This document shows positions 50,926 through 59,025 of a stretch of 64,000 nucleotides of DNA, in pieces. Made by a program: the position numbers and the translations under genes. The DNA lies in contig CAVTVA010000003.1 of assembly GCA_963738185.1 (NCBI GenBank), positions 992,001 to 1,056,000 on the forward strand, in the 5' to 3' direction. The notes beneath the pieces were generated by a model. The model saw only the letters and a program-made list of their open reading frames with translations, ran no database searches and was not told the DNA's origin. The DNA comes from AP-15 sp963738185. Its GTDB lineage: Bacteria > Pseudomonadota > Alphaproteobacteria > ATCC43930 > CGMCC-115725. The first letter of the stretch is position 1. Each line of letters opens with the position of its first letter.

Positions 50926-53364
50926 TCAAGCGCCGGCTGCGGCGGAAGGCCAGCGCCAGTTTTTGACTTCGGGCATGTCGTCGCCGTGCCGGGTGATGTA
51001 TTGCTTGTGCTCGATCAGCTTGTCGCGCATCGCCTGCTTGGCGTAGGCCGCCATGTAGCCGAGCTTCGGCACCCGGTCGATCACGTCGCTGGCCAGGTGA
51101 AAGCGGTCGAGATCGTTGCGCACGACCATGTCGAACGGGGTCGTCGTCGTCCCCTCCTCCTTGTAGCCGCGGACGTGAATGTTGCCGTGGTTGGTGCGGC
51201 GATAGGTCAGCCGGTGGATCAGCCACGGATAGCCATGATGGGCGAAGATCACCGGTTTGTTCGTGGTGAACAGCGCGTCGAAATCGTGGTCGGTCAGCCC
51301 GTGCGGGTGTTCGTCATGCGGCTGCAAGGTCATCAGATCGACCACATTGACCACCCGGATCTTCAGGTCGGGGACGTGGTGGCGCAGCAGATCGACCGCA
51401 GCCAAGGTTTCGAGAGTCGGCACGTCTCCGGCGCAGGCCATCACCACATCGGGCTCGGCGTCGCGGTCGTTGCTGGCCCATTCCCAGATGCCGATGCCGG
51501 CGTCGCAATGCTTGATCGCAGACTCGATGTCGAGCCATTGCGGTTGCGGCTGCTTGCCGGCGACGATCACATTGATGCGGTCCCAGCTTCTGAGGCAATG
51601 GTCTGTCACCCATAAAAGGCAGTTGGCGTCGGGCGCCAGATAGACGCGGATCACGTCCGCTTTTTTGTTGCAGACAAAATCGATAAAGCCTGGATCCTGA
51701 TGGCTGAAGCCGTTGTGGTCCTGCCGCCAGACATGCGAGGTCAACAGATAGTTCAACGATGAGATTGGCCGCCGCCACGGGATCTTGCGCGAGCTCTCCA
51801 GCCATTTGGCGTGCTGGTTGAACATTGAATCGACGATATGGATAAAGGCCTCGTAGCAGTTGAACAGCCCATGCCGCCCGGTCAGCAGATAGCCTTCGAG
51901 CATGCCCTCGCAAACGTGCTCGCTGAGGATCTCCATGACTTTGCCGTCGCGCGAGAGGTGGTCGCCGTCATGCGAGCCGAGGTCGTCGTCGGGCGAGGTT
52001 TCCGCCACCCACGCGCGGCCGGTCGCCTCGAACGCCGCGGAGAGCCGGTTGGAGGCGGTCTCGTCCGGGCCGAACAGGCGAAAGTTCGGGTTCCGCTCGA
52101 TGATGTCGCGCAGAAACGCACCCATGATGCGTGTCGACTCGGCGTCGGTTTCCCCTGGACGGCTGACCTTGACCGCGTAGTCGGCGAAATCCGGCATCAC
52201 TAGCTCGCGCCGCAAGAGGCCGCCATTGGCGTGCGGGTTGGCGCTCATCCGGCGGTCACCATCGGGCGCCAGAGCCGCGATCTCGGGCCGCAGCTTGCCG
52301 TCTTGGCTGAACAATTCGTGCGGCCGGTAGCTGCGCATCCAGTCTTCGAGCAATTTGACGTGCTCGGGTTTCTCCATTTCGCCGAACGGGACCTGGTGGG
52401 CGCGCCAGGTGCCTTCAATCTTCAGCCCGTCGACCATCTTCGGCCCGGTCCAGCCCTTGGGGCTGCGCAGGATAATCATCGGCCATTGTGGGCAGACAAT
52501 GTCCTCGCCGGAGCGCGCCGCCCGCTGGATCCGGGCGATTTCGTCGAGCACCGCGTCGAGGGTGCCGGCCATCAGCTGGTGCATCGCCGCCGGATCGTCA
52601 CCCTCGACAAAATACGGCTTGTAGCCGTAGCCGAAAAACAGGTCCTCGAGCTGCTGGCGCGGGATGCGGGCGAGGATCGTCGGGTTGGCGATCTTATAGC
52701 CGTTCAAGTGCAGGATCGGCAGCACCGCGCCGTCGCTCGCCGGGTTGAGGAATTTGTTGCAATGCCACGAGGTCGCCAGCGGCCCGGTTTCGGCCTCGCC
52801 GTCGCCAATCACGCAGGCGGCGATCAGCCCAGGGCTGTCGAGGACAGCGCCATAGGCGTGCGACAAGGAATAGCCGAGCTCGCCGCCCTCGTTGATCGAG
52901 CCGGGCGTCTCGGGTGCCGCATGGCTCGGGATGCCGCCCGGAAAGCTGAACTGGCGGAACAGCCGGCGCATCCCCTCGGCATCCTGCGAGACGCTCGGGT
53001 AAAGCTCGCTATAGGTGCCTTCGAGCCAGGTGTTGGCGACCATACCGGGGCCGCCATGCCCGGGCCCGCAGATATAGATCATGTCGAGGCCGCGCGCCTT
53101 GATGACCCGGTTCAGATGCACATAGATGAAATTCAGGCCAGGCGTCGTGCCCCAGTGGCCAAGCAGCCGCGGCTTGATGTCGGCGCGCTCGATCGGGTGC
53201 TCGAGCAGCGGGTTGTCGAGCAGATAGATCTGCCCGACCGACAGGTAGTTGGCGGCCCGCCACCAGGCGTCGATCAGTTCGAGCTGCGCCGGTGAGAGCG
53301 GCCGGGCGGCCGGGGTGGCGTCATTTTGCCGGGCTGTGCGGTCACTGCTGCGCGCTTCGCTCAT
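50926..53364 (-). CDS. xfp: Xylulose-5-phosphate/fructose-6-phosphate phosphoketolase
   Basis: Thiamine-diphosphate enzyme splitting xylulose-5-P or fructose-6-P with phosphate to acetyl-phosphate; cytosolic, 812 residues, normal length. Seen: 'NYLSVGQIYLLDNPLLE', 'FIYVHLNRVIKARGLDMIYI' (partly), 'GPGHGGPGMVANTWLEG', the ThDP motif 'IGDGEAETGPLATSWH', 'CPQWPMIILRSPKGWTGPK', and the C-terminal 'PVIFAHHGYPWLIHRLTYRR'. ATG start. Acetyl-phosphate made here can be used by the divergent acetate kinase, giving ATP. UspA and CBS genes upstream on the same strand suggest stress or low-energy control. Confidence 0.96.
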   Translation of the reverse strand: MSEARSSDRTARQNDATPAARPLSPAQLELIDAWWRAANYLSVGQIYLLDNPLLEHPIERADIKPRLLGHWGTTPGLNFIYVHLNRVIKARGLDMIYICGPGHGGPGMVANTWLEGTYSELYPSVSQDAEGMRRLFRQFSFPGGIPSHAAPETPGSINEGGELGYSLSHAYGAVLDSPGLIAACVIGDGEAETGPLATSWHCNKFLNPASDGAVLPILHLNGYKIANPTILARIPRQQLEDLFFGYGYKPYFVEGDDPAAMHQLMAGTLDAVLDEIARIQRAARSGEDIVCPQWPMIILRSPKGWTGPKMVDGLKIEGTWRAHQVPFGEMEKPEHVKLLEDWMRSYRPHELFSQDGKLRPEIAALAPDGDRRMSANPHANGGLLRRELVMPDFADYAVKVSRPGETDAESTRIMGAFLRDIIERNPNFRLFGPDETASNRLSAAFEATGRAWVAETSPDDDLGSHDGDHLSRDGKVMEILSEHVCEGMLEGYLLTGRHGLFNCYEAFIHIVDSMFNQHAKWLESSRKIPWRRPISSLNYLLTSHVWRQDHNGFSHQDPGFIDFVCNKKADVIRVYLAPDANCLLWVTDHCLRSWDRINVIVAGKQPQPQWLDIESAIKHCDAGIGIWEWASNDRDAEPDVVMACAGDVPTLETLAAVDLLRHHVPDLKIRVVNVVDLMTLQPHDEHPHGLTDHDFDALFTTNKPVIFAHHGYPWLIHRLTYRRTNHGNIHVRGYKEEGTTTTPFDMVVRNDLDRFHLASDVIDRVPKLGYMAAYAKQAMRDKLIEHKQYITRHGDDMPEVKNWRWPSAAAGA

Positions 53365-53373
53365 CGGCGGATC

Positions 53374-53802
53374 TCACTTGAGGAGGGTCACGGGGATGCG
53401 GGCGAGACGAATGACATTGGTGGCGACCGAGCCGAGGACCAGTCCGCGCAGGGCACCGAGCCCGCGTGTCCCCATTACGATCTGATCGGCTTTTAGTTCC
53501 CACGCGAGCCTCACGACTGTCTCGGCGACCGGCCCCAGCTCAGCGCGCGCCGCGAATTTGACCGCGGCCTTGCGGCACAACCCGACCGCCCGGCGCAAGG
53601 CCTCTTTCGACTGACGAGCCGCGGCCTCGCGGTCCGCATCAGCCGAGATCACCGCTGAGACGTCCGAGACTTCGAGGGTCTGCTGGCTCTGAACATTAAC
53701 GAGGATGATCTTGGCGCCCGGGAAGCTCCCGGCAAGCGACAGAGCGTGCAGCACGGCCCGGTTAGCCGGAGCCGAGCCGTCTACCGGGACGATGATCTTC
53801 AC
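53374..53802 (-). CDS. Universal stress protein (UspA), single domain
   Basis: 142 residues. Seen: 'KIIVPVDGSAPANRAVLHAL' start and the nucleotide-binding C-terminal 'QIVMGTRGLGALRGLVLGSVATNVI', whose 'GTRGLGALRGLVLGSVA' fits the ATP-binding G-x2-G-x9-G-S pattern. GTG start. It ends 9 bases before the phosphoketolase start and follows the CBS gene by 53 bases, so CBS-uspA-xfp form one transcription unit. Probably senses ATP or redox state; target unknown. Confidence 0.9.
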   Translation of the reverse strand: MKIIVPVDGSAPANRAVLHALSLAGSFPGAKIILVNVQSQQTLEVSDVSAVISADADREAAARQSKEALRRAVGLCRKAAVKFAARAELGPVAETVVRLAWELKADQIVMGTRGLGALRGLVLGSVATNVIRLARIPVTLLK

Positions 53803-53855
53803 GTCCGGAGCTCTCCGCGTTGTGCCCTAAACCGCTACGGTCCGATTTCTGGTTC

Positions 53856-54875
53856 TCAATCCCAGACCAGGAACAGGCCGATGTCGCCGGGGAAACCGCC
53901 TGGGAAATCCAGCACTCGCGCGGTCAGGCGGAAGCCGCCCGGCTTCAGGTCACGCTCCCATCGCGAATAAATCTCGGCAGCCTCGCCGCGCAGGGTACGG
54001 GGCCAGTCGGGAGACGGCGCGTTGATCGCGCGACCGCGGTCGGCGCACAGCTCGGCAGGGAACTGCAGCAGTAGCAGCTCTCTTTCGCCGCGTCCGGCGG
54101 CCTCCCTGGCATGGTTGAGCAGAGATCGCCAGCTTTCGTCGCCGATATGGTGATCGATCAGCTCTATGACGCGCTGATGGCGTTGTTCTGCTGCGAGGCG
54201 GCGCGCTTCCTGCTCGTGCTCGAGATAATGATGCTGGAAATCTGAGTCGAGGGCGCGAAAATCCGCCGCTGTCAGACCAGCCTTCTTGCTATCGGGCGAG
54301 GGCTGCCGCGGTTGATGCGGCGTCGGGGCGTCATGTTGGTGACCGAAATGGGCCTCGATCGAAGACATGATGTCGCCGACGACTCCGGGGCGCCGCGATC
54401 CATGCGCCAACCCCTGCGGCGCCGAATGCTCGGCGGCAAACGCGCGCAGCAGATCGGCGCGGCTGACAATCCCGACGAGCCGATCCTCGCGCAGCACCGG
54501 GACCCGCTTTAGCCGATGCGCCTCCAGCAGGCGGGCGATCTCGCCGATCTCGGTCGTCTTGGCCACGCTGACCACTGGCGCGGACATGATTTCACGAGCG
54601 GTGAGCCGGCGGTTTCTAAGGCTCGCAACGAAATTGGCGTCAAGCGCTTCGCCCTCCGCCAGCAGTGCCAGCCACCAGTCGCGCCGGGCCTCGCGGCCAG
54701 CTTCGCCGCGGCCTAAGAGATCACCCTCGCTGACCATGCCGACCGGCGCTCCGCGATCATCTACGACCGGCACGGCGCTGATTTCGTGCGCAAGAAGGAT
54801 CCGCGCGATCTCCGGTGTGGGGGTATCGGCGGTCACGGTGACCGGATCCCGAGTCATGATTTCGTGTGCTTGCAT
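53856..54875 (-). CDS. CBS-pair protein with uncharacterised C-terminal half
   Basis: 339 residues. Residues about 1-150 carry two CBS motifs: 'IMTRDPVTVTADTPTPEIARILL' with 'ISAVPVVDDRGAPVGMVSEGDLL', and 'IMSAPVVSVAKTTEIGEIARLL' with 'LKRVPVLREDRLVGIVSRADLL' (each a standard strand-helix pair). The usual C-terminal BON domain is absent. Instead residues about 200-339 form a His- and Glu-rich helical stretch and then a domain 'SWRSLLNHAREAAGRGERELLLLQFP' I do not recognise. CBS pairs bind adenine nucleotides, so this may sense energy charge for the phosphoketolase pathway. Confidence 0.82.
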   Translation of the reverse strand: MQAHEIMTRDPVTVTADTPTPEIARILLAHEISAVPVVDDRGAPVGMVSEGDLLGRGEAGREARRDWWLALLAEGEALDANFVASLRNRRLTAREIMSAPVVSVAKTTEIGEIARLLEAHRLKRVPVLREDRLVGIVSRADLLRAFAAEHSAPQGLAHGSRRPGVVGDIMSSIEAHFGHQHDAPTPHQPRQPSPDSKKAGLTAADFRALDSDFQHHYLEHEQEARRLAAEQRHQRVIELIDHHIGDESWRSLLNHAREAAGRGERELLLLQFPAELCADRGRAINAPSPDWPRTLRGEAAEIYSRWERDLKPGGFRLTARVLDFPGGFPGDIGLFLVWD

Positions 54876-55028
54876 CGAAACCCCTATCGCTGGGGGTGCA
54901 TCGATTTCGGATCAAAGTGCTGGCACCGGCCGGCGCCCATCCGGTTTATATCATACTAACGCCTGCCGCCGCCTATTGGGGTCAACCAGGAGCGGTGGTG
55001 AGCAGCAGCGCCCCGAAAGGCTTGAAGC

Positions 55029-56207
55029 ATGAAAACCGTCGAGCCACTGATCGGCGTCATCAACGCCGGGTCGTCGTCGGTCAAGTTCGCGTTTTACGAG
55101 GGCGAGCGTCGCCTTCTCTCGGGTCAGGCTGACACCTCGGCGGGGCATGCGGCGATCAGAGCCGTCGGCGCCGACGGCTCTCCGGCTCCTCCCCCAGATC
55201 TCGCGGCCTCGGCGTTGACCGAGCCCGGCGCGCTGCTGCCCGCTCTGCTGCGCTGGGCCGGGGAACGGCTCGATGGCCGCAAGCTGGCGGCGCTCGGCCA
55301 TCGGGTCGTGCATGGCGGGCTGCGCCATTCGCGGCCGGCCCGGGTGACGCCGGAATTGCTGGCCGAGCTCGAGGCGCTGGTGCCGCTGGCGCCGTTGCAC
55401 GAGCCCCATAATCTCGAGCCGATCCGCGCGGCGCTCGCGCACGATCCGCAATTGCCGCAGGTGGCGTGCTTTGACACCGCGTTTCACCGCACGATGCCGG
55501 AGGTGACGCAGGCCTATGCGCTGCCTTATTCGCTGTTCGACGAGGGCGTGCGGCGCTACGGCTTTCACGGCCTCTCCTACGAATACATCGCTTCGGTGCT
55601 GCCCGAGCATGCGTCGCAGGTGGCCGAGGGCCGCGTCGTGGTGGCGCATCTGGGCAACGGCGCCTCGCTGTGCGCGATGCGGGCGCGCAGCTCGGTGGCG
55701 ACGACGATGGGGTTCACCGCCCTCGACGGCGTGCCGATGGGGACCCGCTGCGGCGATCTCGATCCGGGGGTCGTGCTGCACCTCATTCAGCAAAAGGGGA
55801 TGTCGGCCGAAGCGGTGTTGGACCTTCTCTACCGGCGGTCGGGCATGCTCGGGTTGTCCGGCATCTCCGCCGATTTTCGCGATCTCTTGGCGAGCGCGGA
55901 GCCGCGGGCGCGGTTTGCGCTCGACGTGTTCTGCTATCGGGTCACGCGGCACATCGGCTCGCTGGCGGCGGCACTCGGCGGCCTCGACGCCGTCGTGTTC
56001 ACCGGCGGGGTCGGCGAAAACGCGGCGCCGGTGCGCAGCGCCGTCTGCCGCGCCTGCCAATGGCTCGGGGTCGAGCTGGACGAGGCGGCGAACCAGCGCC
56101 ATCAGCAGCGGATCAGCACAGCCGAGAGCCGCGTCGCAGCGTATGTCATCAAGACCGACGAGAATTTGATGATCGCGCGGCACGCCCGCGCGCTGGTGGC
56201 GGGCTGA
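55029..56207 (+). CDS. ackA: Acetate kinase
   Basis: Transfers phosphate from acetyl-phosphate to ADP; 392 residues. Seen: 'GVINAGSSSVKFAFYEG', 'GHRVVHGG', 'CFDTAFHRTMPEVTQAYALP', 'RYGFHGLSYEYI', 'VAHLGNGASLCAMRARSS', 'MGTRCGDLDPGVVLHL' and 'VFTGGVGENAAPVRSAVC', all family landmarks with the catalytic Arg and His residues in place. ATG start. Divergent from the CBS-uspA-xfp unit across 153 bases, a shared control region. Completes a phosphoketolase route from sugar phosphate to acetate with ATP gain. Confidence 0.96.
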   Translation: MKTVEPLIGVINAGSSSVKFAFYEGERRLLSGQADTSAGHAAIRAVGADGSPAPPPDLAASALTEPGALLPALLRWAGERLDGRKLAALGHRVVHGGLRHSRPARVTPELLAELEALVPLAPLHEPHNLEPIRAALAHDPQLPQVACFDTAFHRTMPEVTQAYALPYSLFDEGVRRYGFHGLSYEYIASVLPEHASQVAEGRVVVAHLGNGASLCAMRARSSVATTMGFTALDGVPMGTRCGDLDPGVVLHLIQQKGMSAEAVLDLLYRRSGMLGLSGISADFRDLLASAEPRARFALDVFCYRVTRHIGSLAAALGGLDAVVFTGGVGENAAPVRSAVCRACQWLGVELDEAANQRHQQRISTAESRVAAYVIKTDENLMIARHARALVAG

Positions 56208-56286
56208 GGCTTGAGAACCGAGAAGGATTGCAGTTGTACGTACATATGTGCAGCGTTACCTTGCGGATGATCAGACAGTATCGGGA

Positions 56287-56560
56287 TTTGATTGGGAGAC
56301 GGCAACCGTATGCATTGCCAGAGACACGGCGTTTCGATTGCCGAATTGAGGCGCTGTTGCGCGGCGATCCCCGGGTCGCCCCGATCTGAAGCATGCCCAT
56401 CTCGAGGACCGGCTGATCGCCATCGGCAGGAACGAGCAGGGCCGACGTATTCGTGGCCTTCACTTTCCGCGAGAAATTTGGGGCGCGGATGATCCGACCG
56501 GTCAGCGCCCGATACATGCGCGCGAAGGAGATTGAAAATTATGAAGCACAAGCTCGCTAG
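56287..56560 (+). pseudogene. Decayed BrnT-like toxin gene
   Basis: Pieces of a BrnT-family RNase toxin appear in successive frames: 'FDWE', 'GNRMHCQRHGVSIAE', 'IEALLRGDPRVAP', 'DLKHAHLEDRLIAIGRNEQG', and 'VFVAFTFREKFGARMIRPVS' followed by 'ARYMRAKEIENYEAQAR', ending at TAG 56558-56560. At least four small indels are needed to join them; three look like losses and one like a gain. It overlaps the antitoxin start by 20 bases, the usual brnT-brnA layout. Unlike the single insertions elsewhere, this looks like true decay. Confidence 0.6.
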
Positions 56561-56807
56561 AATGACCACTGATCGAGAGGCTGAGGCCGTGCTCGAGCAG
56601 GATCTGTCAGATCTTGATTTCTCCCAGTTCAAGCCTGTTAGATTTGAATTCGAGACCAAGGCCGCACGTCTCAACATGCGCCTTCCCGCGCCGCTGCTCG
56701 ACGCGGTGAAAGCGCACGCCAAGGCGCGGGGCATTCCTTACACCCGCTTTATCCGAGAAATTCTAGAACAGGCGTTGCGGCCGAGCGCGCGTCGGGAAGG
56801 TCGATGA
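56541..56807 (+). CDS. CopG-type antitoxin (BrnA-like)
   Basis: About 88 residues from ATG 56541. Seen: acidic N-terminus 'VLEQDLSDLDFSQFKPVRFEF' and a C-terminal ribbon-helix-helix 'LNMRLPAPLLDAVKAHAKARG' with 'IPYTRFIREILEQAL', the CopG DNA-binding form. Its frame is intact although the toxin frame before it is broken. It could now act as a free DNA-binding protein or anti-addiction factor. Ends at the same point as the convergent UspA gene. Confidence 0.78.
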   Translation: MKHKLARMTTDREAEAVLEQDLSDLDFSQFKPVRFEFETKAARLNMRLPAPLLDAVKAHAKARGIPYTRFIREILEQALRPSARREGR

Positions 56808-57689
56808 TCAGTGCGCGATCAGCACCGGCGCTGCGGCGGCCGCTTGCAGCACGTGCTGGGTGAAGCCGCCGAAAATCCATTCGCGCAGCCGGCTGTGGCC
56901 GTAGCCGCCCATGACCAAGAGGGCCCGGCGCTCGGCGGCGGCGGCAAGCAGCGCGTCGGCCGGGCTGCGCCCGTCGGGCTGGAGCCGGCGGCTTGACACG
57001 GAGAGCCCGCGCCAGCGCAGATTGGTCATCAGCTGGCTGCCCTCCTCGCTCGACAAATCCTGCTCCTCGGCGACGGTCAGGATTTCGATGTGCCGGGCGG
57101 CGTCGAGAAACGGCAATGCCGCGGTCACCGCATGGGCGGCTTCGCGCGCCGCCTTCCAGGCGATCACGACCGTCTCGGGCAGCGCGGCCATTGGCGCGGA
57201 ACCGGGGATCAGCACCGGGCGGCCGCTGTCGAGCAGGGCCATCTCGATCGTTTCCGGCGCCACCCCCTCGCCGTCGCCGGAGCGGCCGATGACCATCAGG
57301 TCGGCGGCGCGCCCGTGCTCGGCGATGCAATAGGGTTCGGCGCCGACCCGCCGCGTCCACTGCGCTGACGGGCCGGGCGGCAGAGGCGAGTTGTCCGCTG
57401 GCGGGGTATCGACGATCGCCAGCGCTTCGCTTTCGCAGAACTGCTCGAAAAGGCGCCTCGCCCGCTCCTCGCGGCGGCTGACTTCCTCGTCGAGCCGCTC
57501 GACCAGACCGCCGACCATCGCGGCGCCACCGCCATCCGAAGCCATCGTCGTGGCGAGCGCCGCCGCGTCGGTCGCAACATGCAGAAAGTCGAGATGGGCG
57601 TCGAAGCGACGGGCGACGGCGAGGGCCGCGGCGAACACCGCGGCGTCGGCAGCGCTGCCGGTCGCGGGGACAAGAATGGTCTTGATCAT
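56808..57689 (-). CDS. Universal stress protein, tandem-domain type
   Basis: 293 residues, two UspA-like halves. Seen: 'IKTILVPATGSAADAAVFAAAL' at the start (first half), 'ADLMVIGRSGDGEG' mid-protein, and the second half ending 'ALLVMGGYGHSRLREWIFGGFTQHVL' (core 'MGGYGHSRLREWIFGG'), typical of larger Usp proteins in Alphaproteobacteria. ATG 57689 has GAGGAGC upstream. Convergent with the CopG gene and divergent from the amidohydrolase. Function inferred from family only. Confidence 0.87.
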   Translation of the reverse strand: MIKTILVPATGSAADAAVFAAALAVARRFDAHLDFLHVATDAAALATTMASDGGGAAMVGGLVERLDEEVSRREERARRLFEQFCESEALAIVDTPPADNSPLPPGPSAQWTRRVGAEPYCIAEHGRAADLMVIGRSGDGEGVAPETIEMALLDSGRPVLIPGSAPMAALPETVVIAWKAAREAAHAVTAALPFLDAARHIEILTVAEEQDLSSEEGSQLMTNLRWRGLSVSSRRLQPDGRSPADALLAAAAERRALLVMGGYGHSRLREWIFGGFTQHVLQAAAAAPVLIAH

Positions 57690-57900
57690 CAAAGCTCCTC
57701 TGGCGCCGAGCCGAACGCGATCCCCGACGTCAGTGTCCGCTATTTGTGCGCACCAACTCTTTAAGCCGGACATAACGCTGTCGGTGGCGCCATTCTACCG
57801 TAAATCGAGCGTAGCGAAACCGTCCACCGGCGCGCCGCCTCTTTTAGCGGCGGTCGAAAAGCCTGTATCCTCGCCGAGGCAAGTGGTGAGGAGGGCACGT

Positions 57901-58959
57901 ATGGCGGCGTCAGCACAGCCGACCCAATGGGGGCGCAGCATTGAACGGCCCAACGAAGCCTGGCTGGCGAAACAGGCGCCGGAGCCGATCCTCGATCCCG
58001 AATTGCCGATCATCGACCCGCATCATCATTTCTGGGACCGGCCGGCAGAGCGCCCCGGCCACCGCTATCTGCTCGAAGATCTGATGGCCGACATCAACAC
58101 CGGGCACAATATCGAGGCGACGGTGTTTCTCGAATGCCGCTCGATGTATCGCGCCGGCGGCCCGCCGGAATTGCGCCCGGTCGGCGAAACCGAGTTTGTC
58201 GCCGGGCTTGCCGCGATCAGCGCCAGCGGCGGGTATGGGTCGACGCGGGTCGCCGCGGGTATCGTCGGCTTTGCCGATCTGACCCTGGGCGAGCGGGTCG
58301 AGCCGGTGCTCGAAATGCACATCCGCGCCGGCGGCGGCCGGTTTCGCGGCGTGCGCCATTCGGCCGGCTGGGACCAGAGCGCGGCGATCGGCAACAGCCG
58401 CGCCGACATGCGCCCGCACCTCTATGGCCGCCCCGATTTCCGCGCCGGGCTCGCGCGGCTGGCGGCCCGCGGCCTCAGCTTTGACGCCTGGCTCTACCAC
58501 CCGCAGCTCGGAGACGTGGTTGATCTCGCGCGCGCCTTTCCGGCCGCGCCGATCGTCATGGGCCATGTCGGCGGCGTGCTTGGCTACGGCCCCTATTTCG
58601 GCAAAAAGGACGAAGTGTTCGCCGATTGGAAGCGATCGATGACCGATCTCGCCCAATGCCCGAACGTCGCGGTCAAGCTTGGTGGCCAGATGCGCCGGCT
58701 CGCCGCCTTTGATTACGGCGCCGCCCCTGCACCGCCCTCCTCCGAGCAATTGGCCGGGTATTGGCGCCCCTACATGGAGACCTGCATCGAATTGTTCGGC
58801 GCGCGGCGCTGCATGTTCGAGAGCAACTTCCCGGTCGAGAAGGTCGGCACCGGCTATGCAGTACTGTGGAACGCCTTCAAACGTATCGCCGCCGGCGCCT
58901 CGGCGGACGAGAAGCGCGACCTCTTCGCCGGCACCGCCCGCCGCTTCTACCGGCTTTGA
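57901..58959 (+). CDS. Amidohydrolase family protein (COG3618 type), paralogue 2
   Basis: 352 residues, close paralogue of the gene at 40597-41685. Shared blocks: 'PELPIIDPHHHFWDRP', 'ATVFLECRSMYRAGGPPEL', 'RFRGVRHSAGWDQ', 'IVMGHVGGVLGYGPY' and 'CMFESNFPVEK'. ATG 57901 has GAGGAGGG 7 bases upstream. It opens a run with a lyase, a GNAT protein and an LLM monooxygenase on the same strand, joined by a duplicated ribosome-site region. The repeated amidohydrolase/LLM combination points to related catabolic units with different substrates. Confidence 0.88.
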   Translation: MAASAQPTQWGRSIERPNEAWLAKQAPEPILDPELPIIDPHHHFWDRPAERPGHRYLLEDLMADINTGHNIEATVFLECRSMYRAGGPPELRPVGETEFVAGLAAISASGGYGSTRVAAGIVGFADLTLGERVEPVLEMHIRAGGGRFRGVRHSAGWDQSAAIGNSRADMRPHLYGRPDFRAGLARLAARGLSFDAWLYHPQLGDVVDLARAFPAAPIVMGHVGGVLGYGPYFGKKDEVFADWKRSMTDLAQCPNVAVKLGGQMRRLAAFDYGAAPAPPSSEQLAGYWRPYMETCIELFGARRCMFESNFPVEKVGTGYAVLWNAFKRIAAGASADEKRDLFAGTARRFYRL

Positions 58960-58960
58960 A

Positions 58961-59016
58961 GGGCGAGAGGGGATATCCGACGCGAGGAGGGCGAGAGGGG
59001 ATATCCGACGCGAGGA
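58961..59016 (+). repeat. 28-base tandem duplication containing a ribosome-binding site
   Basis: Two identical 28-base units beginning GGGCGAGAGGGGATATCCG (58961 and 58989), each ending with GCGAGGA. The second copy supplies the GAGGAGGG placed before the lyase start. Fills nearly all the gap between two genes. Confidence 0.9.
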
Positions 59017-59025
59017 GGGAATGTG

